Shown: positions 44,300 through 55,023 of the stretch, piece by piece
Numbering within the stretch: the first letter of the stretch is position 1
Layout: every line of letters begins with the position of its first letter
DNA from: Simmondsia chinensis
Lineage: Eukaryota > Streptophyta > Magnoliopsida > Caryophyllales > Simmondsiaceae
Direction: 5' to 3'
Length of the DNA stretch: 64,000 nt
NCBI GenBank assembly: GCA_018398585.1
Contig: JAGTTD010000011.1
Coordinates: 17,909,346-17,973,345, forward strand
Translations under genes and position numbers: made by a program
The notes under the pieces: model-generated
Seen by the model: only the letters and a program-made list of their open reading frames with translations
Told to the model about the DNA's origin: nothing
Database searches by the model: none

Positions 44300-45989
44300 T
44301 GTTGTTAGCCTTTACATTAGATGGTTGAGATTCTTTTGGGACCTAAACCATCTTTGTCTTTTACAAATTTATTTTGAAAGGACATTGGTACATGATGTGC
44401 CCATGGTCACCACAATAGTTGCATCTTATAGAGTTTATTGGAGGTGAAGAGGCTTTTACAAAAAGAACATTCAAAATTTTCTTTTGGACATTTCCTTTAT
44501 AACCAATTCCTTCTTTGTTGTAGACAGGTCTTTAAGATGAAAAAATTTTGTCAAGTGTTTCTTGCCCTTTGAAAAATTTATTTGTAATTTTCAAAAGCTC
44601 TTCCATTCTTTCTTTTAAAGACTCATTTTCCTTCAAAAATGATTCGTCTTCCTTAGATTTTTCTTTTTCATTTTCTTTTAAAATATGAAGTGTTTCTTCT
44701 AAGGATTGATTTTCATTGGTTAGTTTAATGACTTCATTATTTAAAGACTCGTTCTTTTTCTTTAGTGGTTCATTTCAAGTTCAAGGAATAAATGTTGTTT
44801 TGAGTCCTTTTCTAAACCTGTCTTTTCAAAACCTTTTATGAAAACATTGTGTCGTTTTTTCAAATTTTTATATTTCTCATACAAATCATGAAAACCAACA
44901 ACAAGCTCATCAAAAGATAGATCGGTTACCTCATCTTCTTCAATACTATCATCGTCAATGGCCATGAGACAAAAGTTAGCTACTTCCTCTTCACTTTCTT
45001 AATCAGAATCATTGTCGCTATCTCCCCAAGCCGCAAATGCTTTCTTCCATTCTTCCTTTTTGTCCTTCTTTTTGAACTTGTTGAAGAATTTCTTATTTTT
45101 TGGCTTGGGAAAATCTCTCTTAAGATGTCTGATTTCTCCACACTCATAGCAAGTTGGTTCATCTTTGGAGGAAGATGAACCCTTTTTAAAAAATTTTCTT
45201 AAACCTTTTCTTTTCAAGACGTTTGTAAAACGTTTTTGCCAACATAACAACTTTATCATCACTTTTGTCACTTTCGTCACTTAGAGATAATTTAAATGCT
45301 ATGTCTTTACTTTTCTTTTGTTTTTCTTCTTCCTTAAATTCTTCCATGTCAATCTCATGGGTCATGAGATTTTCAATTAGTTGATCAAGTTTATAAGTGG
45401 AGAGGTTATAAGCTTCTCGAATAGCGTAACCTTGCCTTGCCATGAAATAGGAAGACATCTAAGGATTTTACTAACTTGCTCCTCATTTAAACACATTTTT
45501 CCAAAAGCTTGGAGTTTGTCAGTAATATTTGAAAATTTAGTGTACATTTCTTTTATTGATTCCTACAGTTTCATTTTGAAAAGTTCATAAGATCTTACCC
45601 ACATGTTTATTTTTGAAGACTTCACTTGATCCATACCTTTATAGGTGACCTTTAGCTTGTCTCAGATATATTTTTCCGATTGACAACCTGACATATGATT
45701 AAAGACATTTGGGGCAATGGCACACAATAGTTGATAATGAGCTTTTGCATTTTTTGCAAGCTTTTCTTTATCTTGTATAAGCCCATTTTCCTCTTTTTTA
45801 ATAGTTTTCTCACCTTGTTTCTTTGAAGGTACATGATCACCATTTTTCATTATAAGCCATAAATCAAAATCAATTGATGCAATGTAAAGTCTCATTCTAA
45901 GCTTCCAATAGGGGAAATTTTCCCCATGAAAAAGGAGAAGGCTTGTTAGTCAATTGATCCTCGGCCAAAATAGGAGTGAAGGTTGCCAT
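44300..45989 (-). pseudogene. SIRE gag
   Basis: The start chosen is the minus-strand ATG at 45989 (MATFTPILAEDQLTNKPS), soon broken by a stop. Further on are MRLYIASIDFDLWLIMKNG, a UBN2-type gag core, a Lys/Glu-rich part and a zinc knuckle CYECGEIRHLKRDFP (45130s) whose last Cys is Phe. A coiled-coil Lys/Glu/Asn-rich stretch lies at 44570-44965. Several frameshifts. Confidence 0.8.
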
Positions 45990-46049
45990 AGAATCACTCT
46001 AAGGTTGTTAGACCAAAAAAAAAAAATAATAATAATAATAAGAGTACTC

Positions 46050-46061
46050 GCTCTGATACCA
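46050..46061 (-). promoter_or_regulatory. SIRE primer binding site (tRNA-iMet)
   Basis: Minus strand TGGTATCAGAGC followed by GAGTACTCT, two bases after the LTR. Confidence 0.93.
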
Positions 46062-46063
46062 AT

Positions 46064-47358
46064 TGAAGGCCCAAAGAGCTACCTAAGGTTCTTTAGCGAT
46101 AAATGAAAACTTAAATTTTGTGAACCAAAAAATCAACTAAAAGTTAGACAATAAATATGAAATGAAAAAGGTAAGGAAAGAATAAAAGCAATGTAACCAT
46201 AGGCTCAGGATCAACCTTTACAACCATTCTTTTGCATGCAGGTTCAAGACCAAAAAGATCCTTTTGTAACCATAGACTCAGGATCCAACTTTTACATTGA
46301 AATGAAGTAAAACAAAGCAATGGAAGAATTAAAGCACTCAAATTCTTTACTCTTTCAAGAGTAAATTGACACTTGATCAAGCATAGCGAAAGCTAAGGAT
46401 ATGCCAATTAAGCTCAATGATCAACAATAAAAAGAACCAGATGCTCAAGAAAAAAAACTTGAAATTAAACCACTAAAGCGCAAAAATGTAAGAACCTTTT
46501 TACCAAAGAATGTTTAGAGAGTGTTGGATGATTTGAACCAAAGCAATCAAGCCTTATTTATAGAAAAATGAGGCCCTAGGGGACATTCAAAAAGTTGGAA
46601 AAAAGATTAGGAAAGAAATCAAGTCAAAAGTAGCCATTGGAGCTTCTTCGGATCTTTGTGTCGACACATAAAAGCTCCGGCTAGCTACTCTAAGTTTATG
46701 TGTCGACACTCAGCATGCCTAGGTAGATTTGCACATTTTAGATCAATGAGCTTGATTGATGGGATGATTTACTATATTAGCTGAGTAAATTGATTGATTA
46801 ATTGATTGCCATATTAACTTAATTTTTTTAACTAATTTCCTTGTTTGCTTTATTCATGATTGATTGAATGAGTCATGATAAATAATCACCCATTTAAAAT
46901 TCATCTTGTTTGTTTTGATCATACTTTTTAAAATACCAATCTTGAAAAATATTTATTGACAACTTATATTAGTTTAAATTTTGACTTGAGTATTTTTCAA
47001 ATAAAATTTGGAAATCAAATTTCAAAAATATTTTTGTTAGAGCATCACATATCAATATTGAGATTCAGACTCAATTAATATATCCCGATCCTAAGTCCTA
47101 GACAATAAAAATAAATAAGTTAAGGTGCTAAGACTCGGATCTCATTCTCTTCAATTTGGATGAATCTTCTCTTCAACTTTGATCTCTTTCCCTCTTGATT
47201 CATCGTTTTAGAAAGCTTTGTGTCAACATGATTAGCCTTGATTTTTCCTACCTTTTTTATGAGTCACTTAGAAACAGGATTAGAACAATTTAAATACCAT
47301 TACTTATTAAATGATTGTTATCATCAAAATTACAATATAAATGGCTTTTGGGCCAACA
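46064..47358 (-). repeat. SIRE 5' LTR (right copy)
   Basis: 1295 bp, matching 30151-31614 with indels; lacks the poly-G segment and part of the palindrome region. Followed by TSD AATAT. Confidence 0.9.
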
Positions 47359-47363
47359 AATAT

Positions 47364-47529
47364 TAAGCAAGATCTCAAACTAATTAGAGAGCAATCTAGT
47401 ATACAAAGAAACACCCAAACCTTAATCTTAGTTTCTTTATCTAAAGGTTTAAGTTTGACTCCCTTACCGAAAAAATGCTAAACAGGGAGATAAATTTTAT
47501 CTTTGATAACCCAATTACTGTACGCGGGA
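47364..47529 (-). pseudogene. H: upstream part, other side of SIRE
   Basis: With SIRE and one TSD copy removed, this joins in frame to 29701-30150. It reads AYSNWVIKDKIYLPV, TAG, HFFGKGVKLKPLDKETK, VWVFLCILDCSLISLRSC. The upstream limit is the LTR end of Copia-C at 47530, so H appears to be a target of both SIRE and Copia-C. Confidence 0.45.
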
Positions 47530-48501
47530 TGTTGGTGAAATAGGGTGAATGAGCGCGACCAAAATATAACTCTTTTATTACAATATTATTAATTTCAAGA
47601 TTACAAGAACCATGAAAAAAACAACTTTAATAAAATGATAAGAAAGTGAAGAATTAACCAAAGAAATTGCCGCGCTGTCCTCACAGAGATACGATCGAAT
47701 GAGCAGCACTCCGACCCCCAGTGTTAACATGGCACCCACCTCAGCAATATACTTTGGCGAGATGGGTTGGAGTGTACTCTAACTTGCTCAGTAATGAAGG
47801 AGAAAATATTTTGAGAGAGAGAGAATGCCATGAAGAAGAAGAAGCAATATCTGAGTCAATTGTGTTTAGGTGTTAACTGCGTGTATCCTTGTATCAAACA
47901 TAACCCTAAGGCATGGTATTTATAGAGGAAAATCCTTGAGGTTAAGGAAAAAACCACGGCAAAGAATCCGCTTCAAACAAGAAAAGCGGTAGATATGGAG
48001 CCTAAATATTTGGTCAGTTATGGAAAAAAATAGCTAAGAAAAGAGCGGGAAAAGACGTGGTCACAACGAGTACTCGAGCTTGCAGCCTTGAGCCTCAAGA
48101 TTGGACTATGAATAGATCTTTAAGGTAGCACCCTCAAGGTCAATTAAAGAGGACACCTTGAGCTTGAGCCAAAGGCCTCGAGCATAACCCAACAATAAGA
48201 ACTCATCACGAGTTTATTTACGACAACTTAAACAAATACAAAGATTGTAAAAATAAAAATCTGGGTTATAAAAAGTCCACAACACACCACATTGCAATGT
48301 GCCAGCTGGCTCGGTAAGGCTGCGCGGACGCACGCGTTTGTGTGGTTCGCAAAACCCACTCTAGGCTCCTCAAGACTTTACCAAATACAAGGAGAAACAA
48401 ATATATAAAATAAACTCCCCTTCTTTAGATTTTCTATGTGGGATAGAGGGTTTGTCGTAAAACTTCAAAATTGAAGCACACTACCCCCCCAAATTCAGCC
48501 A
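47530..48501 (-). repeat. Copia-C 3' LTR (ends inferred)
   Basis: On the minus strand TGGCTGAATTTGGG...TTTCACCAACA, about 972 bp. Near its start is TATCCCACATAGAAAA, like the CCCACAT block common in plant copia LTRs. A TATA-like CTCTATAAATACC lies near 47922. The GTGGGGGAT tract abuts the start. Confidence 0.65.
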
Positions 48502-49110
48502 ATCCCCCACATAGTTCAATTTTTAGAAAGGAAGGCAAGAAAGAATGCTACTGAGCAGTGAGACTCACACTTGACGATGCTATTGTCTTTTGGACTTTAA
48601 ACAACACCTAGTAACTAAGCATGTCCCACAACCACCCATTGGGGAATAAGGTCTTGAACCATGAGCAGTCATTATGCAATTAGGACGTATGAGGTCCCTA
48701 AAAAAAATTCGAAATTGGTATCAGTAATGCTTTAGAGAGTAAGCTTATACTCTTGATAGGAGGACTTTCTACCCCCACAGTCCCGTAAGTGAGTCCATCC
48801 AGTGCATTGCCCCGTACAACCATAAAGGTTATGGACGTCATTAAGAGCCAAAGGCTCATCTTGGCATCATGGCAGTAGCGGTGCGTCCATCAGGTGTGCT
48901 GCCTTGCAACACCACGAAGGGTTATGGACGACATTAAGAGCATTAAGCTCAACCTCCGTCATGGCAGATTCAAAAAATCCTACAGCCCGTCATACAGCAC
49001 AATGGGAAGGGTTCGAGTGGCTATCACAAATTTCCTGGTCTCTTACTTCGTTTGACCTATTGAACATCGAGAGTAATTTCCGCAATGGTTATCCGCCAGG
49101 ATTAGGACAC
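48502..49110 (-). other. Copia-C 3' UTR with imperfect tandem repeat
   Basis: Two related ~83-bp blocks (48793-48873 and 48884-48966), each running from GTCCATC to CATGGCAG with GGTTATGGACG(T/A)CATTAAGAGC inside. No ORF of note. Confidence 0.7.
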
Positions 49111-49458
49111 ACATAAGGGCTTTAGACCCATTCCCTCTGGCGTTTCTTTTATCAATTTCCTTGCAAGGTCTTTTATAAGAGGATCTGCAAGATTTTTCTC
49201 ACTCCTCACATATTCGAGTGAGATCACATTGCTCGTGTTGAAATTTCTCATAATACCATGCTTGAGGTGAATATGCCCCTGCTTGCCATTATAAATCTCA
49301 CTTTAAGCAACTCCAATTGTTGCTCGTGAGTCACAGGGCAACGACAATGAAGGCACGCGTTTCCTATACAATGGAATATCTCCCGGGACACTACTCAGCC
49401 ATTTAGCTTTCAAACCTACCATCTCAAGAGCCACAAATTCTGACTCCATTGTCCATTT
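49111..49458 (-). pseudogene. Copia-C RNase H C-terminus
   Basis: Minus strand: KWTMESEFVALEMVGLKAKW (catalytic Glu), DIPLYRKRVPSLSLPCDSRATIGVA (catalytic Asp), stop at 49303-49305, then IYNGKQGHIHLKHGIMRNF and LADPLIKDLARKLIKETPEGMGL. Typical copia RNase H end. Confidence 0.85.
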
Positions 49459-49800
49459 TGTTGGAATAGGTGCCATATAAAAGCCCAATTATTTAGTTTT
49501 AAGATAAAATTTTATTTATTTATTGTCTGATTATGTTTTATGAGTCAAACATGCGTGTGATTGTTTTTCTAAAGCGTTGCTTGAAATGGACGTTGTCCAA
49601 GATAACATGCCAGGTTTGGTTTAAATGGTCAATAAGATTAAGCCACGAAAAGGCTTAAGTCAAACTAGTGTCATGTTGTCAAGGTATGTTTGTATTTGGT
49701 GATAACTTTGGACAACTTGTCTGATAAGACTATAATATGATATTTTTGATGACTTGTCTTTGTCATGTGGATAGGAATCTAAGAGTATTATGTTGGTATT

Positions 49801-50259
49801 TGTTAAGATTCAAGGATTTCTCTTGAATCTTAACCTTGGTTGGGATAGAGGGAGTATGAGATGAGAAAGAATATAGAGTTTAGATGAGAGAAAGAAGGGA
49901 AAGGAGATGAGAAAATAGAGAGGATATCAAAGATATCAATTCATTCATCAAAAGTTATCCGGATTACAAACTAGAGCCTCCTATTTATACTACTTACAAG
50001 AAAGGATCTAAAGCAATGAAAGTATCTAAATCAACTAAGAATATCTAACTAACATAACACTAACTAACTCACTTATTACATGACACAACCAAGCTTACTA
50101 CTAATTACAATACCAACACACTAATACAACTATCAACTACACCAAAAGACCACAATGCAGCAGCAACGGCAGCCACAACACAGCTAACAACAGCAACTTA
50201 GCTGCAGGATAGCTTCACAGCCACCACGGAAACATGCTTAGGATTCTCGGATCATAAAA
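49801..50259 (-). repeat. NA-2 3' LTR (left copy)
   Basis: 459 bp. On the plus strand it starts with a hairpin GTTAAGATTCAAG-GATTTCT-CTTGAATCTTAAC, which is the U5 end on the sense strand. Confidence 0.92.
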
Positions 50260-50662
50260 TTCCCTTCCCCTTGAAAACATTCTTGTCCTCAAGAATGGAA
50301 GAGAGTGAAGCTATGACCACAATCAATGCAATTTGTACAGCTGAACAACCAACGATGAACTAACTCGGAATTGCAGCATACTCCTTATTATAATGCTTAT
50401 TCTGCACAAGGACCCCGTATGGATGTGTTGCACTTTCAGGTGGTCTACACTGATTAAATCAAGCATCAACGACACACCCACGACCCCTCAGGCTGCAGTT
50501 AACATAGCTCAGAACTCTAACTTGCTGCTGAGAATCACCAATTGCCTCTGTAATTCTGAAATCCTGTTTGTAGAATGCTGCCCAATAGACTTCGTTTGTT
50601 GTTAACCACACAAAAATGCATATGAAGTCCTTTAACACCTCAGGAGGCCTTCAAAATTCAAA
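50260..50662 (-). other. NA-2 PPT and 3' UTR
   Basis: Minus strand CATTCTTGAGGACAAGAATG, then AAGGGGAAGGGAA next to the 3' LTR. The rest is non-coding. Confidence 0.8.
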
Positions 50663-51196
50663 TCAAGAGAACCGCGCATCAAAATCGGCTTGTAAACATA
50701 GGTTATCGCAACCGTCACAACCCAATTTCTTGATCATGGTGACCAAACCCAAAGCAATCCCACAAGAGTGCAGCTGCCAATCATTCATCTTGGATTTTAT
50801 CCAAAATTTGTATTGCTTAAACATCCATTTACAATTCCATCTCAGACCCAACTCAGCCACTTCTTGATTATTTCTCAAATTCACACGTTGATTTGCTGCA
50901 GAATTCAGTAATTCAGCAGTGTACCCCAAATGTAGCTCATAATGACAGATTGCAGCTCGGTTTATGTCCATATGGAAGCCACTTGACGTGAACAGTTTAT
51001 GACATTTTCCCATAATCATAATAGCACCAATCACATCCCATTTGAGCTTCTCATCTGCTGCTGTCAATGAGAGAAGTGGAATCCTCTCAAAATCTTCAGC
51101 ATCATCGGCAGCTACCTTGCAAACATGTTGTCCCCACTTTATCAAATGAGCTCTTGTGACATTGGCTTGAATATCAAAGTTCATAAGACCTCTCAA
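50663..51196 (-). CDS. NA-2 second ORF (177 codons), unknown
   Basis: Opens MRGLMNFDIQANVTRAHL, in a different frame from the main ORF. Cys/Trp-rich C-terminus (NCKWMFKQYKFWIKSKMNDW, CGIALGLVTMIKKLGCDGC). Probably the frameshifted C-terminal extension of the main ORF, because NA-1 has one continuous frame of similar total length. No known domain. Confidence 0.5.
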   Translation of the reverse strand: MRGLMNFDIQANVTRAHLIKWGQHVCKVAADDAEDFERIPLLSLTAADEKLKWDVIGAIMIMGKCHKLFTSSGFHMDINRAAICHYELHLGYTAELLNSAANQRVNLRNNQEVAELGLRWNCKWMFKQYKFWIKSKMNDWQLHSCGIALGLVTMIKKLGCDGCDNLCLQADFDARFS

Positions 51197-51362
51197 AGAT
51201 CAAAGTTGCACCATCCATGAGTCTACTTAACACCTGATATGCAGCTGACAGTGAAGGAATCAAAATTCCCCAAGAATTTTCAGCAGCTTCTGTGCACTTT
51301 TGCTGTCCCAAATTGATCACTTGAACACTAGCAACTTTGGTTTTCATTTCTGAACTTTTGCT

Positions 51363-52808
51363 CTACCAAATTAAGTACTCTTGGCTCACAATTGAGTTCT
51401 TGTCTTCAACCTTGAAAATGAACCACAGATCAGGACACAAATGACACCCCATTGTTACTGAGAATAATTTCAAAACCAAAACAGTTCCATCCTGATCTTT
51501 ACTACTGAAATGTAAAATATTTTCAATTAGAATTGCTCTCGTCCTCTTGTTGTACTCCTTCAACCACACATTGTGAAGGTATTGAAGATTGTGCATATTA
51601 TTTTTCCACTCAGCACAAGCACAACAGACCGCCACAAAAACCTTTAGATCAATTGCTTGCAAGGGAACCCAGCTTGGTTTGTTGTGAACCTTGAGGTGCA
51701 CTCTTGCAGCTCGAGAGCATTTTTTTAGTAAAAATTCGACTCCCCTCAGCTTCATATAGTCTAGAGAGTATTCTCCCGGATCAGGAGGCAACTTATCATA
51801 AGATTCTGCACTTGGATAAGCCACAATTCTACTCAAAAGAAGAAATAGATCATTCGAAACTTGCCGATCGGCATGCCGATAGTACATTTCAGCCACTATA
51901 CATTCGTAATCTCTCACCCAACACAAGAGACCTTGCTGAACATCCAAGATGATGTTGTTCTGGTCCCAAGTTAACACTCTAGCATGCCCACAAGTGAACT
52001 TAGACTCGCCCTGCTCTGTATTTGATGATACTGCCGCAACAACAACTGACTTTCTAACAGAATGACATTTCTCAACAGAGAAAGTGCCTCCATTCTGCAT
52101 ATAAGCTTGCCATGGGATAATACTTAACAGGTTTGGAGATGTTTGCAATGAAATCTCAGCAGTGGCATCAATTATTTTGGTTGGAATCACAGAGTCTGCA
52201 GCGACCAACCCTTGTACACCAGCATACATATCTGAAGCTTGTGTACCAGCATCTATGTCAGTAAAAGCAGCATCTTGAGTTAGTTCTTGTTGATCAACAA
52301 ACCTCTCAGGCTGAGACATCACCTTACGCTTCAACTTCTTCTTTGTAATCTTCTTTGTTTCCCAAAAATCGTTCAATGCGTCATTGAGTTGGCTTCTCTT
52401 AGCTCTACTCCTTGCTTTCTTTAACATTCCCTTGACATGGAAATCATATTCCCATTCCGAAAGCATGTCATGTTGTAGCTCTTCCTCTTCAAAATACTCT
52501 AACTCTAGCCAAGAGTCTTCATAAAGATCATCTTGTTCAACCTCAGGATCAACCAACTCGTGTTCATTAATTTCAGCATTACCTTGGTCCAATTCTTCGT
52601 CAACTACATTAAGTGGCTCCACATTGTGCACTTCAGCTACTGCGATTTTATTAGCCTCACAATACACCTGATGATTCAATTCCTTAAAAGGCCTCACTGG
52701 TTGAACAGCCGGAGAGTTTGGCCTTCTAAATTGTTCTTGAATCTCAGCTAATTTCACTTCAAGTTGCTCCTTTTGCTGATCCCAGCACTTGTTAATCCTA
52801 TCCACCAA
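51363..52808 (-). CDS. NA-2 main ORF (481 codons), unknown family
   Basis: In frame with 52812-53003 upstream (one TAA between). N-terminus: coiled coil (QQKEQLEVKLAEIQEQF), then a strongly acidic stretch (52440-52640), a Lys/Arg-rich patch (KKITKKKLKRK, possible nuclear signal), and the motif YDKLPPDPGEYSLDY, matched in NA-1. A Cys-rich part (AVCCACAEWKNNMHNLQYL) and LWFIFKVEDKNSIVSQE at the C-terminus follow. No retroviral enzyme motif. The coiled-coil start resembles the gag N-terminus of Gypsy-A, so a gag-derived start is possible (inference). Confidence 0.6.
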   Translation of the reverse strand: MVDRINKCWDQQKEQLEVKLAEIQEQFRRPNSPAVQPVRPFKELNHQVYCEANKIAVAEVHNVEPLNVVDEELDQGNAEINEHELVDPEVEQDDLYEDSWLELEYFEEEELQHDMLSEWEYDFHVKGMLKKARSRAKRSQLNDALNDFWETKKITKKKLKRKVMSQPERFVDQQELTQDAAFTDIDAGTQASDMYAGVQGLVAADSVIPTKIIDATAEISLQTSPNLLSIIPWQAYMQNGGTFSVEKCHSVRKSVVVAAVSSNTEQGESKFTCGHARVLTWDQNNIILDVQQGLLCWVRDYECIVAEMYYRHADRQVSNDLFLLLSRIVAYPSAESYDKLPPDPGEYSLDYMKLRGVEFLLKKCSRAARVHLKVHNKPSWVPLQAIDLKVFVAVCCACAEWKNNMHNLQYLHNVWLKEYNKRTRAILIENILHFSSKDQDGTVLVLKLFSVTMGCHLCPDLWFIFKVEDKNSIVSQEYLIW

Positions 52809-52811
52809 TTC

Positions 52812-53003
52812 TTATGATTGAAAAATGACCTGATCAGATCTCTCCATTACAAACGGCTGAGCTTGCTGTTCAATCTTCACGTTGTTTTGCTGGTTCATTT
52901 GCTGTATCCATTCAGCATTAGATTTCTTGAGTTGATCAAACATCATCTTCAACCAATCCGGAATCGTTGCATCACTACCATCCATAATCGCTCTTAACTT
53001 CAC
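52812..53003 (-). CDS. NA-2 ORF N-terminal segment (63 codons)
   Basis: MKLRAIMDGSDATIPDWLK, with MMFDQLKKSNAEWIQQMNQQ, ends at TAA (52812-52814) and continues in frame as ELVDRINKCWDQQ. Gln/Asn-rich and coiled-coil-like. The likely true start of the NA-2 protein is one of these Met codons. Confidence 0.55.
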   Translation of the reverse strand: MKLRAIMDGSDATIPDWLKMMFDQLKKSNAEWIQQMNQQNNVKIEQQAQPFVMERSDQVIFQS

Positions 53004-53906
53004 ACTCAGATTCCAACCCTACTGACGAAAATCGAACAGAGGAAATTCGAGCAAACCCTAGCCGCAATGTTAGTTGAGTAATTCGACTTACACTTCTAAC
53101 TTAAGCTTGACTCAAGCTCGCAATCAAGTCCTCAACACAATACCTAAAGTGAACTTCACGAACAAAATCAGATTTCAACAATTTTCGTTTCCTAGTTCCG
53201 ATGTCAGATTTTCGCCTTCGTTGTCAGATTTTTCGCCTAATCCAATCTCGACTTGATAACATAAAATTCTTAAGAATTAACGCAGAATCTGACCAATTCT
53301 CACCACTTCTAAGCTTATCAACACAATTTCATCACAATTTAGCAAGAAAAGTAGATTTGAATCGCGTTTGAACTTGCAGTTCAGAAACAGTTACCTCAAC
53401 TTCAATTTCTGAGTTGTAGAATCTGATTAAACCTCAATTCTGCTTGTTTCTGATCTTTTGATGATGATCAAGTGCAATGTGGATCAATTAGCTCACTTGT
53501 AACTTCTTCGCAACAGATCAAATGAGTGGCTGATCAAGAACAGTTAGCGCAGCACCACTCTTCAGCAGCTTGCTTCAGCACTCAACTTCTGCAGCAAATG
53601 CTTGATCAATCCTATTGAATTCAATCTAAATCGGCTTTGATGTTGAATGTGCTCAACAAATACTGAACAATTGAACTTCCATCAATGTAATTCAATCACT
53701 TTTAATCCCAACCGATACACCTCTCAGGCACTTGCTGAAAACTGGTGCAGTAACCGCCAAAATCCACTTCAAAATTCAGATTTGAATTCTGATCACAAAA
53801 TCTGAATTAAATCAGTGACACAATTGTTTTATTGATTAATTGCAATACAATTAATCTTATTTTTTTTGTAATTTCTTTTCGGATATGAGCTTGATTCGGA
53901 AGCCAA
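53004..53906 (-). other. NA-2 untranslated leader
   Basis: 900 bp between PBS and ORF with many TGATCAAG-type words, as in NA-1. Confidence 0.5.
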
Positions 53907-53911
53907 ATCAA

Positions 53912-53924
53912 GGCTCTGATACCA
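53912..53924 (-). promoter_or_regulatory. NA-2 primer binding site (tRNA-iMet)
   Basis: Minus strand TGGTATCAGAGCC, followed by TTGATTTGGCTTCC; NA-1 has the same site followed by TTGATTCGCTTCC. Confidence 0.92.
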
Positions 53925-53926
53925 AT

Positions 53927-54385
53927 TGTTAAGATTCAAGGATTTCTCTTGAATCTTAACCTTGGTTGGGATAGAGGGAGTATGAGATGAGAAAGAATAT
54001 AGAGTTTAGATGAGAGAAAGAAGAGAAAGGAGATGAGAAAATAGAAAGGATATCAAAGACATCAATTCATTCATGAAAAGTCATCCGGATTACAAACTAG
54101 AGCCTCCTATTTATACTACTTACAAGATAAGATCTAAAGCAATGAAAGTATCTAAATTAACTAAGAATATCTAACTAGCATAACACTAACTAACTCACTT
54201 ATTGCATGACACAACTAAGCTTACTACTAATTACAATACCAACACACTAATACAACTATCAACTACACCAAAAGACCACAATGCAGCAGCAACGGCAGCC
54301 ATAACACAGCTAACAGCAGCAACTTAGCAGCAGGACAGCTTCACAGCCACCACGGAAACATGCCTCGAATTCTTGGATCATAACA
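53927..54385 (-). repeat. NA-2 5' LTR (right copy)
   Basis: 459 bp, TGTTAAGATTC...ATAACA on the plus strand, followed by TSD GTATT. Confidence 0.92.
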
Positions 54386-55023
54386 GTATTTTTATTAAGA
54401 TTGGAACACCGAGCAAGATCATTTTTATTATTTATTTCTGTAAATATTGTCAGAAATAATTAATTATGTAAGACGATAGCTTTAAATCCGGACTCGTGCA
54501 TGGAATGTTAATTGCTTTGATGCACTAAAATGATGAGGTTATTAAGTATAACCAGGATCTTATGTTCGTTGGGCAATTACATGAAGTGTGGCAGGAACAG
54601 ATGTTTTACTTGGAATCTACAATGTGAGATGTGCCCTTAGTTGATTTGCAAATATACGAACATAATCTAGAATCTTTGGCTAGAGTACTCCATATGTTTG
54701 ACATTTGGAATTAATATGAAAATTGTTTCTGTATTGTGAATTATTCAAGAAGGGAAATTCGGGAACTATGACTATAGATGTGAGAAAAATATCGATAGTA
54801 TTTAAAGTTGATTTTGCTCACGAATGTCTAATAGACAGGTAAATTGTCATAATAAAATGTTATTTGAGAAATTTTTGAGTTGATGTATATAATTCTAAAG
54901 TGCAGTAAAACTTGTTTAGTGGAATTAAGTTTTATTAAATGGTAATCAATTGTTATCATGAGATAATAATCAGATTTGACCCATTTGTAGCTAGTATTAG
55001 GTTGGCCCCGAGGTCCATTAACA

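Larger units (their letters stand above)
30151..47358 (-). mobile_element. SIRE-type Ty1/copia retrotransposon with nested inserts
   Basis: A minus-strand element with LTRs at both ends and perfect TSD AATAT (30146-30150 / 47359-47363). From right to left: 5' LTR, PBS, gag, protease, integrase, RT, RNase H, an extra ORF in the env position, PPT and 3' LTR. Copia-B is inserted in RT (34235-40107) and L4 in integrase (~41347-43425). Order, long LTRs, PBS context and the extra 3' ORF fit the SIRE/Maximus lineage. Heavily mutated. Confidence 0.9.
47530..49458 (-). mobile_element. Copia-C: 3' part of a Ty1/copia element
   Basis: Minus strand: RNase H, 3' UTR, PPT and a 3' LTR. The 5' part is displaced by L5, which inserts within RNase H at 49459, and is not in the window. 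The left edge adjoins H. Confidence 0.75.
49801..54385 (-). mobile_element. NA-2: pol-less LTR retrotransposon related to NA-1
   Basis: 4585 bp, two 459-bp LTRs (about 20 differences by eye), perfect TSD GTATT (49796-49800 / 54386-54390), exact iMet PBS, and the CTTGAGGACAAG box before the purine tract. One main ORF (about 546 codons with one stop) plus a second frame. No protease, RT or integrase. It shares layout and motifs with NA-1. Confidence 0.9.
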
